In this document: positions 12,039 through 25,743 of the stretch, piece after piece | How the letters are laid out: each line of letters begins with the position of its first letter | How positions within the stretch are numbered: the stretch's first letter is position 1 | Assembly (NCBI RefSeq): GCF_040115645.1 | Contig: NC_089546.1 | Coordinates: forward strand, 4,499,001-4,563,000 | Direction: 5' to 3' | DNA length: 64,000 nucleotides | Source: Euwallacea fornicatus | Taxonomy: Eukaryota; Arthropoda; Insecta; Coleoptera; Curculionidae | The notes under the pieces: model-generated | Seen by the model: the letters and a program-made list of their open reading frames with translations, nothing else | Database searches by the model: none | Told to the model about the DNA's origin: nothing | Made by a program: the position numbers and the translations under genes

Positions 12039-13872
12039 TGTACCGTGTGTCTCAAACGAACGGGTCACTATGGGGATCTCGGAAACCGTTGAGAGATGCG
12101 GAGACGTTTCAATTATGACAAAGTTGCGCAATTTTATTCAGAATAAAATGCCGTTCAAAAGTCAGAAAAAACCTAATTTCTGATATTTCGATTTTGCTTC
12201 TGACGTTATTCCTATAAATATCGGAAAGGAAATGACAGCTGATTTGGGCTTTCATTTCTTATGAAGACGATGGCATAATCAGACTTTATTTCCAATGTTT
12301 CACCATTTGGCGACCGTCGTCAGTCCTTGAGTTTTAATATGAATTTGAATGCTTTGTTGCAATTTTAAAATTTAAAAAACGTGAATTCAAAAATACCAAA
12401 AGGTTATCGATTTTATTTCTATTAATAATAATATGACTTTAATTATAAATATAAATATTTTTTAATAATAATTTATTTATAATTAAATTATAAAAGTTAT
12501 TCGAATTGAAAGCCATTCGCCTCAATACATTTTGCACTCAGTTTATTCAATCTTAATATAGCACATTAAATAAATCGATGGGGAATCGCTGTTATTTCCC
12601 TCATTAAATTCAGTTGTAATTAATTGATATTATTTGGAATTTCACGATACAAACAGTTTTGAAAGCATCTCCATAGAAGGTAATCCGGGAGATTCAAGTT
12701 AGGACTTCTCGCAGGCCTCCTCACAAATGCCTAGTGCCTGATCCATTGATTTGGAAAAATCCTATTCAAATAATTTGTCACTTCATATCCGTTGTGTGGA
12801 GGAGCACCGTCATGTTGCCATCATAACTGTGGTAGAATAATAAACGGTTCGTCGTCAAATTAATTCATAATTCGACGTAAAATTAGATTTAAGTATCTTT
12901 CGGATGTCAAAGCGCCGTCACATATTATAGGGCCAAGGATTTTATCAGACACTCGCCCTTGTGGTCTAACTTCTATATTTTGTCTCGGATTTTCAACCGG
13001 CCAATGGTGCCCATTCTATCTGTCAAACATTCCGATCATCGAGAACGAGCATTCACCTATCCAAATTATATTTGACAAAAAATTGTCATCTTCAGTAATT
13101 TTATTTTGACGTCAGTGATGAGAATCCAATCTTCTAATGCTGTCATCGGGCCTAAGTGCATGGTTCGTGTGAATTTTATATGGTTTATATGTATTAGAAC
13201 TCGAAGTTCGCCATATTCTTATTGTAGAAATTTGCAATTTCCTTTTGAAATACCTAAGAGACCTTTTGGGGGGCATTATTCACCTTTGAAAATTTACTGC
13301 ATTTAAAATAAGTTTTCCTTCACCTGGATGTCCCGATGACCGTAATTATTTATGGGTTTACTAAAACTTCCAAATTTCATCAAATTTTTATCTCGTTTAG
13401 GAAACGACCTTTGATTAGGTCGCTTTCGATTAGGATACTGGGTTGAAATATCGTTGACTTGCAATTCTAAAATCTGTATTAAAAGAGTAATAAATTTATA
13501 ACATATCACGCTTTTCTACATTTGAGAACGTTGAAAACACCATTTTTAAAATGAAAAAATAAGAGAAACTACATAAATAATTTTTTTGGCATATCGGCCA
13601 TTATAATTTAGCATGTTTTATTTTACAACCGTCTAAATCTTAATAATCTGTCTTTTGTTTTCTGATATTTATGATAATAATATTAGAAGGAAGCAAAATG
13701 GGCATATCAGAGCTTTGGTTTTTTTTCGTATATTTTCGGAATCAGTTGGAATTTTTCGGATTTTCAAACGGCATTTCGTTCAGCATGAAAATACGCAACT
13801 TTTCCATACATTAAACGTCTTCGTATCTCTAACGGTTTCCGAGATCCCTCTTCATGTGAGACGCGGTGTACA
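12039..13872 (-). mobile_element. mariner-like element with ~215 bp terminal inverted repeats
   Basis: The left arm (about 12039-12255) and the right arm (about 13650-13872) are inverted copies. Shared blocks include GGGATCTCGGAAACCGTT, AAAATGCCGTT and ATAAATATCNGAAAN. Outer ends read TGTACC/TGTACA. Between them is a minus-strand transposase relic of the DUF4817/DDE_3 type. The element abuts the 5' side of the jerky/Tigger relic with fewer than 100 bp between. Confidence 0.8.
12497..13543 (-). pseudogene. dead mariner-like transposase (DUF4817/DDE_3 type)
   Basis: Read on the minus strand from ATG at 13541-13543 (MVFSTFSNVEKRDML, the typical start of this insect family) to a stop at 12497-12499. 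Next come ISTQYPNRKRPNQRSFPK and LMKFGSFSKPINNYG (13460-13340, DUF4817-like helix-turn-helix), GPIICDGALTSERYLNLILR (about 12950-12880, before the second aspartate), QHDGAPPHNGYEVTNYLN (about 12810-12760, second aspartate), ARSPNLNLPDYLLW (about 12705-12665, third aspartate) and a closing KCIEANGFQFE. Several stops and shifts are present. Length and order match a nearly complete copy with a deletion between the DNA-binding part and the core. Confidence 0.8.
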
Positions 13873-14090
13873 GGAAGACCTTGTCGTTCGCGGGGGTTAT
13901 GTTCTATGGAAACCCCGCCAAAGAGAAATCCGCGATGCGCGAGTAATTAACACAATGTTATACATGGGGTTCAGTTCTGAAAATCCAAGCCGGATGATAC
14001 ATGGTTCGGATGGCTGCTAGCCGAATAGTCGCAGGTTTACTGTAGTTTTAAGGTTTAATTTTATGTCGGAAAGATAAGATTTTTTTGATA

Positions 14091-16101
14091 CAGTCGACGC
14101 TCGATAACATAAATACGCGGTAATGAAAACATTGCGTTAATGTAACCACAAAATTCGTCATATACAATCAAGCATAACATGTAATAACCTAAACAATGGG
14201 TACGCTCGATATTGTAAACAGTTCTTGGCGGCGGTTAGTTCTCGGTTTATGTACAGAATTCACCCCTGCGATAGAGTGCCACATACTGGGTGGGTCGTTT
14301 GAAAGTTTAAGTTACGTTTATATTTCATCTTTGGGCTGAAGCGATTGCTTGTATTTATGCATTTTTACGACTACGGCATCCACATCCTATAAAAGAAAGT
14401 GTTTAAAATTGAGTGATAAAGTGAAAATTCCAGACGAAGTTGCATTAAGTGCGGGAGTGACATAGTTAGCAAAAAAATATGGAGTATCGAAGAAACAATT
14501 TGCAAAATAAACTGTTTAAAAACACAAATTTTTAAAAGAACGTGCACTACAATGGGAAATAGGAAAACTTAAAAACATGCGGAGGCGCCTGAAATGGAAA
14601 ATTCCCTGTATAAGTGGTTTTTAAAACAACGAGAAAGCGCATTCCAATTAGGGGCGAAATAATTAAATAGAGGACTAAATCGTTCAATGAAAACTTAAAC
14701 AGCCTGAAAATTTCGTAGCTAACGATGGCTGGTTACAACAATTCGAAATAAGATATGGAATTCGAACGCTGTCTATATGTGGTGAGAAATTATCAGTACA
14801 ACCGCAATCAATAAAACCACTCAAAGAAAAACTAATGAAATCAATTAAAGAGCTAGATTTAAGAATACAATAAAATTACAACGCCGATGAGAGTGGCCTC
14901 TATTGGAAAACTTGACCAGAGGAAAACTATGCTGCATCATTTGAACAATCTGTTCCGGGTAGAAAGTCGGAAAAACAATGACTAACGGTTCTAGCCTACA
15001 GTTATGCTAATGGTTCACAAAAATTTAAGCCAATAGTAATAGGAAAATCGAAGAATTCGCGCTCATATAAAAATTTTAATATCTGTTAACTATGATTGCT
15101 CAAAAACCGCTTGGATATCTAGCAATATGTATATTTCTGAAATGGTTTCACAAGCTAAAGAAAAATATGCTTAAAAAAACAGAAGTTTCCAGTAAAAGCG
15201 TTATTCCTGTTAGATAATGAACTAAATCATTCTCCAGAGCAACTGGGAACGAGGCTGGGTCATTTTTTGTAATGTTCGTACCGCCCAACGTAACCCCATT
15301 AATTCATCCTATGGAACAGAACATAATCAGGGTCACCAAACTATATCACCAAAAATATCTACTTTCGCCTGTCTTATCAAAGAATCCTGAAAACATGTCT
15401 GAGTCTTTGAAACAGGTAATATTACAAAAAGCTCTTTTAAATTTGCATATGGCCTGGAATGTAGTTAGTCATCAAACCATTCAAAAATGTCGAAACAATC
15501 TCTTTTGTACCAATGATCAAGACGAAGATGATGTTTCTTTAAACGTAATTACAGAACAATTGCGATCCAATGCTGATTTTCTTGTGAGTGCGTCATTGGA
15601 TATTGTTGATTTAGTAAAAATATTGAATCCCAACATTGTTTGCACTCCAGCTGGTTAATTTATGAAACGAAGACAAGCGGACGAAAGATGTTAATAAGGA
15701 AGAACATATGGACGGTGAGGTCGAGGAGAACGTTCCTATTGAAGTTAGAAGTGCAATGACTGACACGCACGCTGTACAATTTTTTAATCAGGCTTTAGAT
15801 TGGAATGAGGAAAGAAAAATATTGTATAAGGATATTTTAGTTCTTCGTAAGCTACGTTCCCATATATCGGAAGACAATGTTAAGGCACCAATTTGTGCAG
15901 GCTAGAATTTTACATTAATTTTATTCTAATTAAAAAATACTTATCATTAGTAGGATATTTATTTATTTTGTTGTATATGTGGTTAAAATTTTTTTTTTTA
16001 AATAAATCGTTTATTATTTAAATCACGTTCGCTAATGTAAACATTTCGATCATTTGAACCACCCTTAGTTTGAATAAGTTTACATAATCGAGCGTTTGCA
16101 A
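14091..16101 (+). mobile_element. Tigger/pogo-like element
   Basis: It starts CAGTCGACGCTCGAT at 14091 and ends ATCGAGCGTTTGCAA at 16101. The two share the inner ACGCTCGAT as an inverted repeat, and both sides are flanked by TA, the target of this superfamily. Inside is a + strand DDE_1 transposase relic. The first and last bases of the right repeat have drifted. Confidence 0.75.
14370..15905 (+). pseudogene. dead Tigger/pogo-like transposase
   Basis: Pieces in order: KRKCLKLSDKVKIPDEV and LAKKYGVSKKQF (14390-14500, N-terminal psq-type helix-turn-helix); GEKLSVQPQSIKPLKEKLMK (14782-14845); NYNADESGLYWKT (14877-14915, NADETG motif, first aspartate kept); LTVLAYSYANGSQKFKPIVI (about 14982-15042); FPVKALFLLDNELNHSPE (15185-15240, second aspartate kept); VPPNVTPLIHPMEQN (15275-15320, where the third aspartate is Glu); then a C-terminal tail to TAG at 15903-15905. 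At least seven in-frame stops or shifts occur. The last 330 codons are the least damaged. Confidence 0.8.
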
Positions 16102-18950
16102 TATTTCGTAATATTTTGTCTGTTGTCGGAAGGAGAAGTTATTTGAATAATTTCCAGACATTTTTTTAATTTTAAATACCTTTTCAGCCATTTGATCATA
16201 TTTTAGAATGGCGGAATTTTAGCGAGAGGTTCGAGTGCTTAGACGATTTTTGATGCTAGAGTGAATCCAAGTTATTTTTTGCAAGTTCTGTGGGATTTGT
16301 TTAAGCTTTGTGAAACATGACGTTGGCGTTGAAAAGGTTATTTGAAAAAATTCTAATTTGAAGGTTTTCCCCATATTTTTTGTTATGGAAATTGGTTCTT
16401 GGACGGTGATCCTCGATGAAATGGGAAACTAAATCCTCAATCTTTGGAGGAAATTAGGATATCAAGGAAACGCGATGTCGAATAACAGTTTGAAACATTA
16501 TTTTTTGGCAAAGTAGAATAATACAAGAAGGGAAGAGGAGCTCGTGATGCTCGAAAAATATCTATTTAAAGCCACTAGAAAGGAGGATATGCACACAACT
16601 CACCAATAATACTAAAACCGGATAACACAGAGAAATCGGAAATTGAGGCTACCAGAAAATGACCAAGAAGCGAGAAGCGCAAAGTAAAGGAAACTACAAA
16701 TATTTGCAAACTTTCTCTTCGGTTTCTTTGGACAGTTATCGAACTCCAAAAAAAAATCAATTCCTAGAATATCAAGAAACAGAATCTGTTAAAATAGATA
16801 TTCCATTCTACTAAGGAAAATCCTCGTTTTTTTAACACATAAGCTCGTTACACAAAATATACATAATCAGAACGTTGTAAGAAAAACACTGTTAAACGTC
16901 ATTGTTTTACCATTAAATCGTATGGAAAAATTGTGATTCATTTTTCAGAATACCAGCGCAAGATCAGTACGGTTTTGCTAGAACACCCTGATATGCTCAC
17001 ACATGTGAAGGTATTTTTCTGACTACCCGACTGCGCCCCTAAGGAACTTTGTTTATTGCTGTCTATCTAATAAGCACATGCAAGGTAATCCTCATCAATT
17101 ATAACGATTCCCGGCAATCCTCACGACTTATACCTCTTTCATCCGAATCAGTTGAATTTGCATTTAAAAACCAGAGTACGTACCAGACACAATATCAAAA
17201 TTTACGTAACGATTTTCGACGTCACATAGAAACGGACAACAAAATTTAGTCTAAACTATCAACATCGACTCTAATAACTTTTGTTAACACACAAACATCA
17301 GGATTACTTCAATTTCAACAATTTGGATTTTCTGAAGGCAATCTAGTGTCTGTTTACATTGAAGTCATCAGCGAGTTATGAGATATGATTGCGTTGAAAC
17401 CAACTACGGAATTTGCTGCGTTTAAGTTTCTCATGCAACGAACAAACATGGTGAGGATCCATTTATTTCAAGTAAATAGTTTAAGGTCTGTCTATGTTAT
17501 CTGGAACGAGAGTAATTCGACTTGGACTATTTTGAAATGGTGCGGTGCCGTTGACATCCTGAAACATTTTCTGCAAGAAACGAAAGTCCTGCAGGTCCTT
17601 TTTGTTGTCAGGTTGTCGTAGCAGCGAACGTGCTTTGTTTTCTTTTGCTATGTATGACATGTGTATAGCATAACTCGTTTTTAGCTCTATTTGGAGCTCC
17701 CGCTTTCTGAACATTCTAAAAGATAATATTTGTGTAACACAGTGTGCTGAAATACATATTTGCCTATGAAATTTCATCAATTAGGAGCCCTAGAGTTTGT
17801 GGAGCTAAAACTCTCACAAACTTCCTCGTATGAAATTAATATTGAAGTTCCTACCAAATTCCTCTCTTCGTTCGTTTTAATGCTAAACTCAATTACGTTT
17901 ACTGCGGTAAACCAATTTTAATGTTTTTGAGGTATTAATCGTGTTCGGTAAAATTGAACCAGGATCGGTTACGTAATATCAAATGTAGCACTTAAAAGTT
18001 TCGATTTTGGTCGCGAAATTATCAGTCACTAATTAAGCATTTGTTTTGAGAATGGGCGAATGAGTCACACGTACACGTGGTCGGGATTGGTCTGTTCGAA
18101 CAGAGAAAACCTATTTGCCGGTTGGAGAGCAAAACCGACTTACATGTCACGGGCACGATTTCTGAGAAATGCTTAATGGTAGAGACCGCCTGACGATATT
18201 TTTACTGCCAAGCGAGGTGCAGGGCGTTTTCCAGTTTTCGGCTATTTTGAAAATTGCTCATGACTTTGTTACTTCAAAGAATATTTCAATTTTGTAAACA
18301 CATTCTTAAGACACCTTTTTAAGTGCTAGCCAGTGGCTCACTCAGACTTTTTCTATAGTCGTCCATTTTATCAGAAATACGTATATACTTTTTTAATGGA
18401 AACTATGGTTTGCTATGAATTAAAAAAAAGTCCTCTCCGATTATATAAAATTATGGGTGCCTACTTCCAAAAATCATGGAAATATTAGATGTTTCCTCTT
18501 TAATGGAAGCAGACCTTGAAACGATTAATCGTTCCCAAAGCTTTATTCATGTCGTCAGATTACACCTGTCAGCCATTAAGTCTTAGTGTTAAAATCGTTA
18601 AATAAAGATACGCGTGAGAATTTTAAAAAGCACGAACGATATGTTAAAATGTCACATATTAGGAAACGAAGTTTCTCAAGCAGCTAGTAAGTAATATTTT
18701 AAAACATTTGAACAGAATTTTTCAAACTTTATAAAGTAATTTAAAGCGTCATGGAAGCTTTGTAGCTATATATTCCAAACGACGAAAATGAAATCCAGTA
18801 GTTAAGTGTAATTGGAGAGGTGTTAGAGCGCCCTTGCACATCGTCTCGAAGATTGGCTAATATAACAAATGTTCGAAAAACCACCTTTTTATATTCATAT
18901 ATATGTACATACTGAAATATAAACATACTCACATTCTTGACTGTCAAAAG
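16102..18950. other. intergenic, no feature recognised
   Basis: AT-rich sequence with scattered short frames on both strands. CACCCTGATATG near 16985 resembles the end of a DNA transposon, but no partner end was found. No host exon was recognised. Confidence 0.4.
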
Positions 18951-19296
18951 AGGTACATGTGCTCGCCCAAGTGGCAATTAAGTATGGTTTTGACTGTTTC
19001 CACGATATACAGTGATTCGAATGTAGAGAGCAGTATTTTTGGATAAAATTGTTATTTTTGTGGTGACCAGAAGCCATATAATAATTCGGGTGACTGCTAT
19101 AAATAATAACAATGAAAACATCAAAAACATGATATTATCACCCGCCGAAGAGCTGTTTGCTACCTTGCAAAGGGGGGAGGGAGATGTAGGACGAAGTGAG
19201 ATTACAAGTTTTGAACCTGTCGTCACTAATTGTTATGAAAGAAGTAAGGAACAAAATTAAACATGATAAAAGAGCTGTAGGTGGCAGGAGAAACCT
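18951..19296. repeat. copy 1 of an unclassified ~340 bp dispersed repeat
   Basis: Aligns from end to end with 20775-21116, in the same orientation, with frequent base changes and small indels. Strongly shared blocks are AGTGGCAATTAAGTATGGTT, GAAGAGCTGTTTGCTACCTT and AGTAAGGAACAA. No coding motif, poly-A tail, inverted ends or target duplication was found, so the class is open (non-autonomous DNA element, SINE or an old segmental copy). Confidence 0.85.
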
Positions 19297-20774
19297 GACT
19301 AAACCTTATTAAAGAAGCGGAGAAATATTTCATTATAAATGAAAAAGATAATCCATGCAACTTCCTATGATGAACATTTTGCTCACTTAGAAATGCAGTT
19401 TCCTTTTTATTTTAATTGATTCTCCCCTTGCTAACTATCATCTGAACAATGTGACTGGCAGTTGTCCCAAAATACAACTAATTTCGTTTAGAAATGTCTG
19501 GTTGTAAGCCGAAGCACAACGAAAGTTTTTCAAAATTATTTATCGTGTTTTTAGCTTATCCGGCTCTTACACCGTGCTCTTGCCCTAAAACACTCAGACA
19601 ATGCCCTCCCCTCCCCCAGCAGAGAGAATTACTCTGGATTATTCATAGTTTTAATTATACCTGAACATTGGACTCATTTGACCTGCCGTGGAGGAAAATG
19701 CCGAGGGTAATTATTAATTATCGTCTGCTTTATGCAAATTAACGAAAATGGCAAAGAGGAATTGAATTTTTAGTAATGTAATTCAAAGGGGAACTGGACT
19801 ATTATGTTTATGAATTTTTCTAGAAACAAGAAGGAAACCTCTTAACTATATTAAAGTTTTCCCCTGCAGACCGTAATAAGTTTGTATACATATTAAAAAG
19901 TGTCGTACTTCATCCCTCTATAGTTATTCCTTTAGATGTAATAATTTTTTTCAATTTTGAATTTCTGCGATAATTATGTGAAAAGAATAGCAATAATTTC
20001 TCTGTGCACTTTGGATCCTAACTCCTGCTGCATAAATAACTTTTTCATAAGTTGATATGTTTAACTAAATTCTGTGTATGTAATACAACAGAAACTGAGT
20101 TAAATTAAATTGGAAATCCTTTCTACTTTTGTTGGTTTGTTTACAGTAAGCGTACATGATTTTGTACCCATATTTACAGCCAATAAATGCGGATTTTAGT
20201 ATTAAATTTTAATTTTGTTTATCTAGGGTGGACCATTAATTAATATTCGTAATCAAGTTCCATATGTAGGAAATTTCATTAGTTTCGTATTTAGATCCGG
20301 GCACTAATAGGAGAGCGGTAATATTTTCAGAAAGACACAAACTTGCCTTCGTTTAACCGACGCTGTACCTTCCACGGTATTCGAGGTCCCCGTGAGGAAA
20401 GTTGAATTTGGGACATCATGTGCACAGTGGGCAAATATCGATGTTTACGAGGGAAATCTCGGTAATTATAAAACGCAGAGAAAAATGGATCGAACAGTAT
20501 AAATTTCCTCAACATCATCGTTATCTACTCAAAAGTGTATTCTAATAATGTTGCAATTATGTTTGTGTAATTGTCCTAGTAAATAAATAACGAGAGTTCA
20601 TCAAAAATGCTTAATGCCTTCACCAGAGTTGTTTCCAAAAAACAAAAACATCGAAAATGCTGCGTTCCTTTTTTCTATCCCTTTCCTGCAGTTAATGCGA
20701 TTTCCTATATAATGACTGAAATTTGTCCACTTTGTACATGAATATTATTATATAACTACGACAATGTAAAGTGC
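19297..20774. other. spacer between two dispersed repeats, no feature seen
   Basis: About 1.5 kb of AT-rich DNA between the two related repeats. No coding exon, transposase motif or RNA gene was recognised. Confidence 0.4.
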
Positions 20775-21116
20775 GGGTACATGCACTCCTCCCAGTGGCA
20801 ATTAAGTATGGTTTTGACAATTTTCATGATACGCAGTGATTCGAACGTGGATGGGAATATTTTTGGGTGAAATTGTTATTTTCGTGATGGCCAGAAGGTG
20901 TACAATAATTCGGGTAACTTCTGTAAATAATAGCAACGAAGGCAAATAAAAAACATGACATTATCGCCCGCTGAAGAGCTGTTTGCTACCTTGCGAAGGG
21001 GGGAGACGTGAGACAAAGTGAAATCACAAGCTTCGACCTTGTCCTCACTGGGTGTTATGAAATAAGTAAGGAACAACATTAAACGTGATAAAGGAGCTGC
21101 AGGTGTCAGGAGAAAT
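20775..21116. repeat. copy 2 of the unclassified ~340 bp dispersed repeat
   Basis: Starts at GGTACATG and ends with GGTGTCAGGAGAAAT, as copy 1 does (GGTACATG ... GGTGGCAGGAGAAAC). Homology stops sharply on both sides, so these are probably the true element borders. Same orientation as copy 1, 1.8 kb away. Confidence 0.85.
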
Positions 21117-24100
21117 CTTATTTTAACACGTGCGTCAGGTTCACCAGGTCATGGTTCAAAAATCGATTTAGCTGAACCGCAACTAGGAGACTTGAACCAT
21201 CTACGAGCACAGTGCTGCCGCCTGGTTCCACCAACGAAGTTGTTTTGACAGCAATGTCATTCTTATTGAGTGGTTCAAAACGGACTTTTGAGCCATCGTT
21301 ATACGAGTTTTTGTAAAAGTAGTCTCTCCTTCATCGTCTGTAATCCCTTCAGCTCTCTCCCTTGCATTTATAGATTTCTTCTATTAATTTAAACCATGTC
21401 GCGTCCCGCAAGAAAAGCAAGAGAATCATGGTCTGCGACTCGTTTTTCACTTCAAACACGTCTTGGTTCTCCCAATAAGCACGGCACGGCCTTTAAAATT
21501 CCCACACTGATCCCACTGAATCTTCGTTTAATTAAATTAAATTTTTCCATACGTACTATTGCATAAGTTCGTCTAAGCCCCTTAATGGAAATTATGCGTC
21601 TCGTCTAAGCCTTTAAAATTTTCTTTTTATTGGTTTTTAACCCTTTTCTTAACGGGGGCGTCTAATTTCAAATTTAAAAGCGATCGGTGTGTTCTTAAGC
21701 TTAGCTAAAACAGCAATTCGTTCAAATAAGGACTGGAAACGGAAATAAAAAGGTCGGAGCAAATTTACTTTTCAATTTGGCGAATAAACTTGTGAAATAG
21801 ATCTTATTCCGACGTCAGGTTTTGTACTTTATTCACTTGGAGGAATTGACTTCGCGGCAACGATTTCAGATAGCTTTGACTGATTGCTTCTTTTTACTTA
21901 TGGAAAGAAAGTCGGGTTATCGACCTTATGTTTTCTTTGTACACTACCAACAATGAACCTTCCTTATTCAACTGACGACTACCATTAACTCCTTCATAAA
22001 ACATTTCCATTTACAATTTGCTACAGTTGCATAAATTTGCATTTTCCATTGACGTCTTAATTAATGGAGGGGAACGGGTATTCTCGCGCCCACGGGTGGA
22101 TTCCATCGTTCCATCATCTTGTAAACATCATCAAGATTGCTATTGGCCTTGATGCAACAATGTTGTTGTTTGGTCTTGCGTAAGATACCTTATAAAAAAA
22201 ATTTCATTCGTGCATTCCCTTATCGCATCCATTGAGGGTAATGCAGAAGTTGGCCCGTAATATTTGAGATTGTTGGTGTAGAAAGTCTTTACCAAGCAAC
22301 TTTTTCAATCTAACTTCCATATATTTCATATCTTCGTGACGGAGGGACAAAATAAAATACGAACGTTTTTACTTTAGCATTTCTCCACGTACTGCAATCT
22401 ACAGTACGTGACTCCTGAAGATAAGAAGTAATAATCTCTTCCAGCTCTGTTTTTGGAATAAACTTAACAAAGTAGGACCAGACAAGTTATGGATGTACAT
22501 CTTTCGTTTTGTCAATCTGAGATGGATGTTGACTATTTGCCCAGCCAATCCTCTTTAGACAATCACGGATTTCCCAAGTTTACTGGTACGTGTGTCATGT
22601 GCAACTCAAAAATAAGGTCAAGTTAAGAAGTAACAGATTTCGCATTTCGCTGTGTTTGCTTTGTTTTGAAGAGAGACTGGAATATTAGAAAATAAACGGC
22701 ACGATAACAAAGAATCAGACGACTTAACTGAGGGCGTCATCGATCGGACCAGAGTCAAAGGGAACCAACGCTATTTTCTTTAAAATAGACAAAAAAAAAG
22801 AAAAATTCGTCGGTTCGTGGGTTTAACTCGTCAAAATTTGAGGCGATTTTAACCAAATTTCCGATTAAATTTTTTTGTCTAAATTTACTTGTGCACCGTT
22901 TCACGATTGAACGTCATCAGAATTTAAAATTTAAAAGAATTTTTAAGAAAATCTTGTTCCAGTGTTCTTAATGAATTTCTTCCGGAGACTGGTCCGAAAC
23001 ATTCGTAAAATCTTTATTGAATCGTAAGTCTTAAGCCACCGAAACGATACACAACATAACTATCGATTCGTGAGTTCGAATTTATTAGAACTTGGCCCAA
23101 ATTTACTGCTGTCTGCGGATGCCGAGGCAACAGCCAGTAAAGCAAGGACGAATTTAAGCGAAAAAAGAAAACTATGCCTTGAAGACCAAATTAAAAAATC
23201 ATGAAGTGAATAAGAAAGAATGAAATCGACCGAGCACGCCCAAATTAAATTGCATTAAAGAGCTAAACATGAAATGAAAAAAAGAAATGTGACAAAAGTA
23301 GGCACTTCCTGTCGACTTTTGGAAATTTCTTTTGCACGTCTAACACCTTTCGAATTGCGTAAAAGGGGAATAAATAGATAATAGACGGAATGAAAACGAA
23401 AATTCGAAATTTACCGAGATCCATTTAATTATGTGGAGGGCAAATAAAAGTGCCTTAACATGACAAGCAGAATAAAGCGCAGAAACATTTTCCGCTGACA
23501 ACCTAAAAATCGCCGAAAGAGTGAAAATTTTCAACGTTAAGGCCCCCCTGCACAACTCCCAGGGATGAGTTTTACAATTTCGGCAAGGGGGTCAAGTTGG
23601 TCCGAAATAAAAATATGATTTTTCAGATTAAGCCATCAATGCGCTCTTCTGAATTCACTTGATGCCTCTGCTTCGTCGCAGATTTCTGTCGAGGGAAAAT
23701 AACTTAATCGACTGAATCGTTACATTTGTTTAATTAATATTAAAAAACAATCTTTATTTTCGATATCGACGATTCGATCACATAAGTCTCCCATAAATAG
23801 GGATGTTATTTTCCTTTTCTTTCAAAACCTAACTAATGTAATAGGTCGCAAACGCACGCGAATTGTTCGATACCGGCAATAAATTCCAAAAGTTATGCGT
23901 GAGTTAAAGGAGTGTTTTGATTTATACCAGGACTTCTTTCTCTATTAATTCAGCCCTGAGTCAGGTTAGGGTATGCTGTATTTCAGACGTTTGATCGTCG
24001 TTTTCAATTAACTTAAAAAGCGTCGTAAAAAATCAGTACGACGTTAAAGGAAAGTGAAGGAATATGCATATTTAATCAACGAGGAAGATCAGATCGTCCG

Positions 24101-25743
24101 GGACTAGAAAAATTAGGCGACTGATATTGATCCGCCCTCATGATACTGCTCTAGTAGGCTGATATTGAAACTCATACAAAATCGGCTCATCGACAATTTC
24201 CTTTTGTCGCAGTTATCTCCAAAGCAACCTTCCCCCATCCCTGATGGATTAAACCTTCACCTCCAGTTCTTATCAGATCCTCATCAAAACTTCACCTATC
24301 TCGTTATTCGTTCGTGTACTCTTCTTCGTCGACATTAAACTCAGCAAATCTAATTTAAATAATGAGTTTGTTGCCCCATTCCCGGAGGTCTCTTACGTGA
24401 CGGGATTTCGCATGAAAGTCCCAACTTTTTTTATAGGGGTTTTAATCTGTTTGCTCGACACGGAAACCGGTTGACATAACTGGAATTCAGGTGCACACTG
24501 GTCGTAATTTTGACCGAGGAGGTGGCAATGGTCAATAAATTTCTTAGTGAGATTGCTGCAGGTCTGTTATTCTCCGGGTTGGATCCGGTGGGTTTGAAAT
24601 ATTTGCTTCGTGCTGCAATGCCGGAAGATTGAGTGATGTTGTTTGATATGGAAAATTTGAAGGTTTGAGAAACACATTTGTACGTAACGCGTGGGAAAAT
24701 TCAAACAAATTTCCAAATTCACTCGATCTTCCATAGTTCAATAAAATTTCTATTCTCAAACACTGTGTTAGCAGTAATATACATAAGTTACTTTAAAATA
24801 ATATTTCATTTTTGGCCACAGTTTCGTGATCGATAGATACCACACGAACATCCTTCAGGGTTAACGGAAAAGTACCCATTTTCCTAGAACAGGCAACACG
24901 TACACGTAATATTTCACCGTGAATACAAAGATCCTAAAAAAATTCTCAGTAAGTGCAATATAAATTTAAAAATTTTACTCCCGAACACATACTTTAACAC
25001 TTTGTACTGGTCGTAAGGAGGCACAGATCATGCAGGGGTGAGTAAGAAAGTACAGATCATGCGGGGGTGAGTAAGTGTTCTCAATATCATGAAGAGGGCC
25101 GGAAGGAGTGAGTGCGATTAGATCGAGGTCTTAATAAGAAACGGCGTTAGGTGAAATAACTACCGGTACAGATTGAGCGACTGGAACAGCAAAATAACGC
25201 ATGGAAAAACGTGCTTTATTTTGACATTTCTACATGCAAAAATGTCAATTTCGGCCACACTTAAGAGTTAAGCCGACTCGTTTACTTAAGGAGGATACTG
25301 AGCTTAGAAAAAACACTTGCCAGTGAATTTTGACACATTTTATTGTTGAAGCACTTTTAATTATTTTCTAAAATTTGCACACAAATTTGACAATAATTAT
25401 GAATGAAATAAATCGAAACGACCATATTATCAATTTTTGGTTGCTCATAGAGGCAATGTACAACCGTGACTTTCGTACATTATTTTCCGTAAATTTTCGA
25501 GCACATGCAATTTTCTATCAAACGAGACTGAGGTGGGTAAAATCGGTGAGCTGTACGGGAGTTTTGTTACCTCCAAATTCATATCTATACAAACGAGTCG
25601 AACGACCATCAGAAAAGGTAAAAAGGTAAAAAATATTAGTTCCAAAGGAGCATAAACTAAATGGAGGTCGCTCATAAAAAATGAAAAATAATTAAAAAAA
25701 TTAATCTTTATTTCTCTTTTCATTAACTATTATAATTAAATTT
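21117..25743. other. intergenic, mostly featureless
   Basis: Contains a somewhat GC-richer part at 21125-21330, a 56-codon frame starting at an ATG in good context at 21396 (see findings), and a 29 bp tandem duplication at 25023-25077. No host exon or transposase motif was recognised. Confidence 0.4.
25023..25077. repeat. 29 bp tandem duplication
   Basis: ACAGATCATGCAGGGGTGAG at 25023 and ACAGATCATGCGGGGGTGAG at 25052 begin two consecutive near-identical copies. Only two copies are present. Confidence 0.85.

Noticed and set aside
13655..14020. 121-codon plus-strand frame
   Set aside because: Runs through the right inverted arm of the mariner-like element and its flank; no protein motif.
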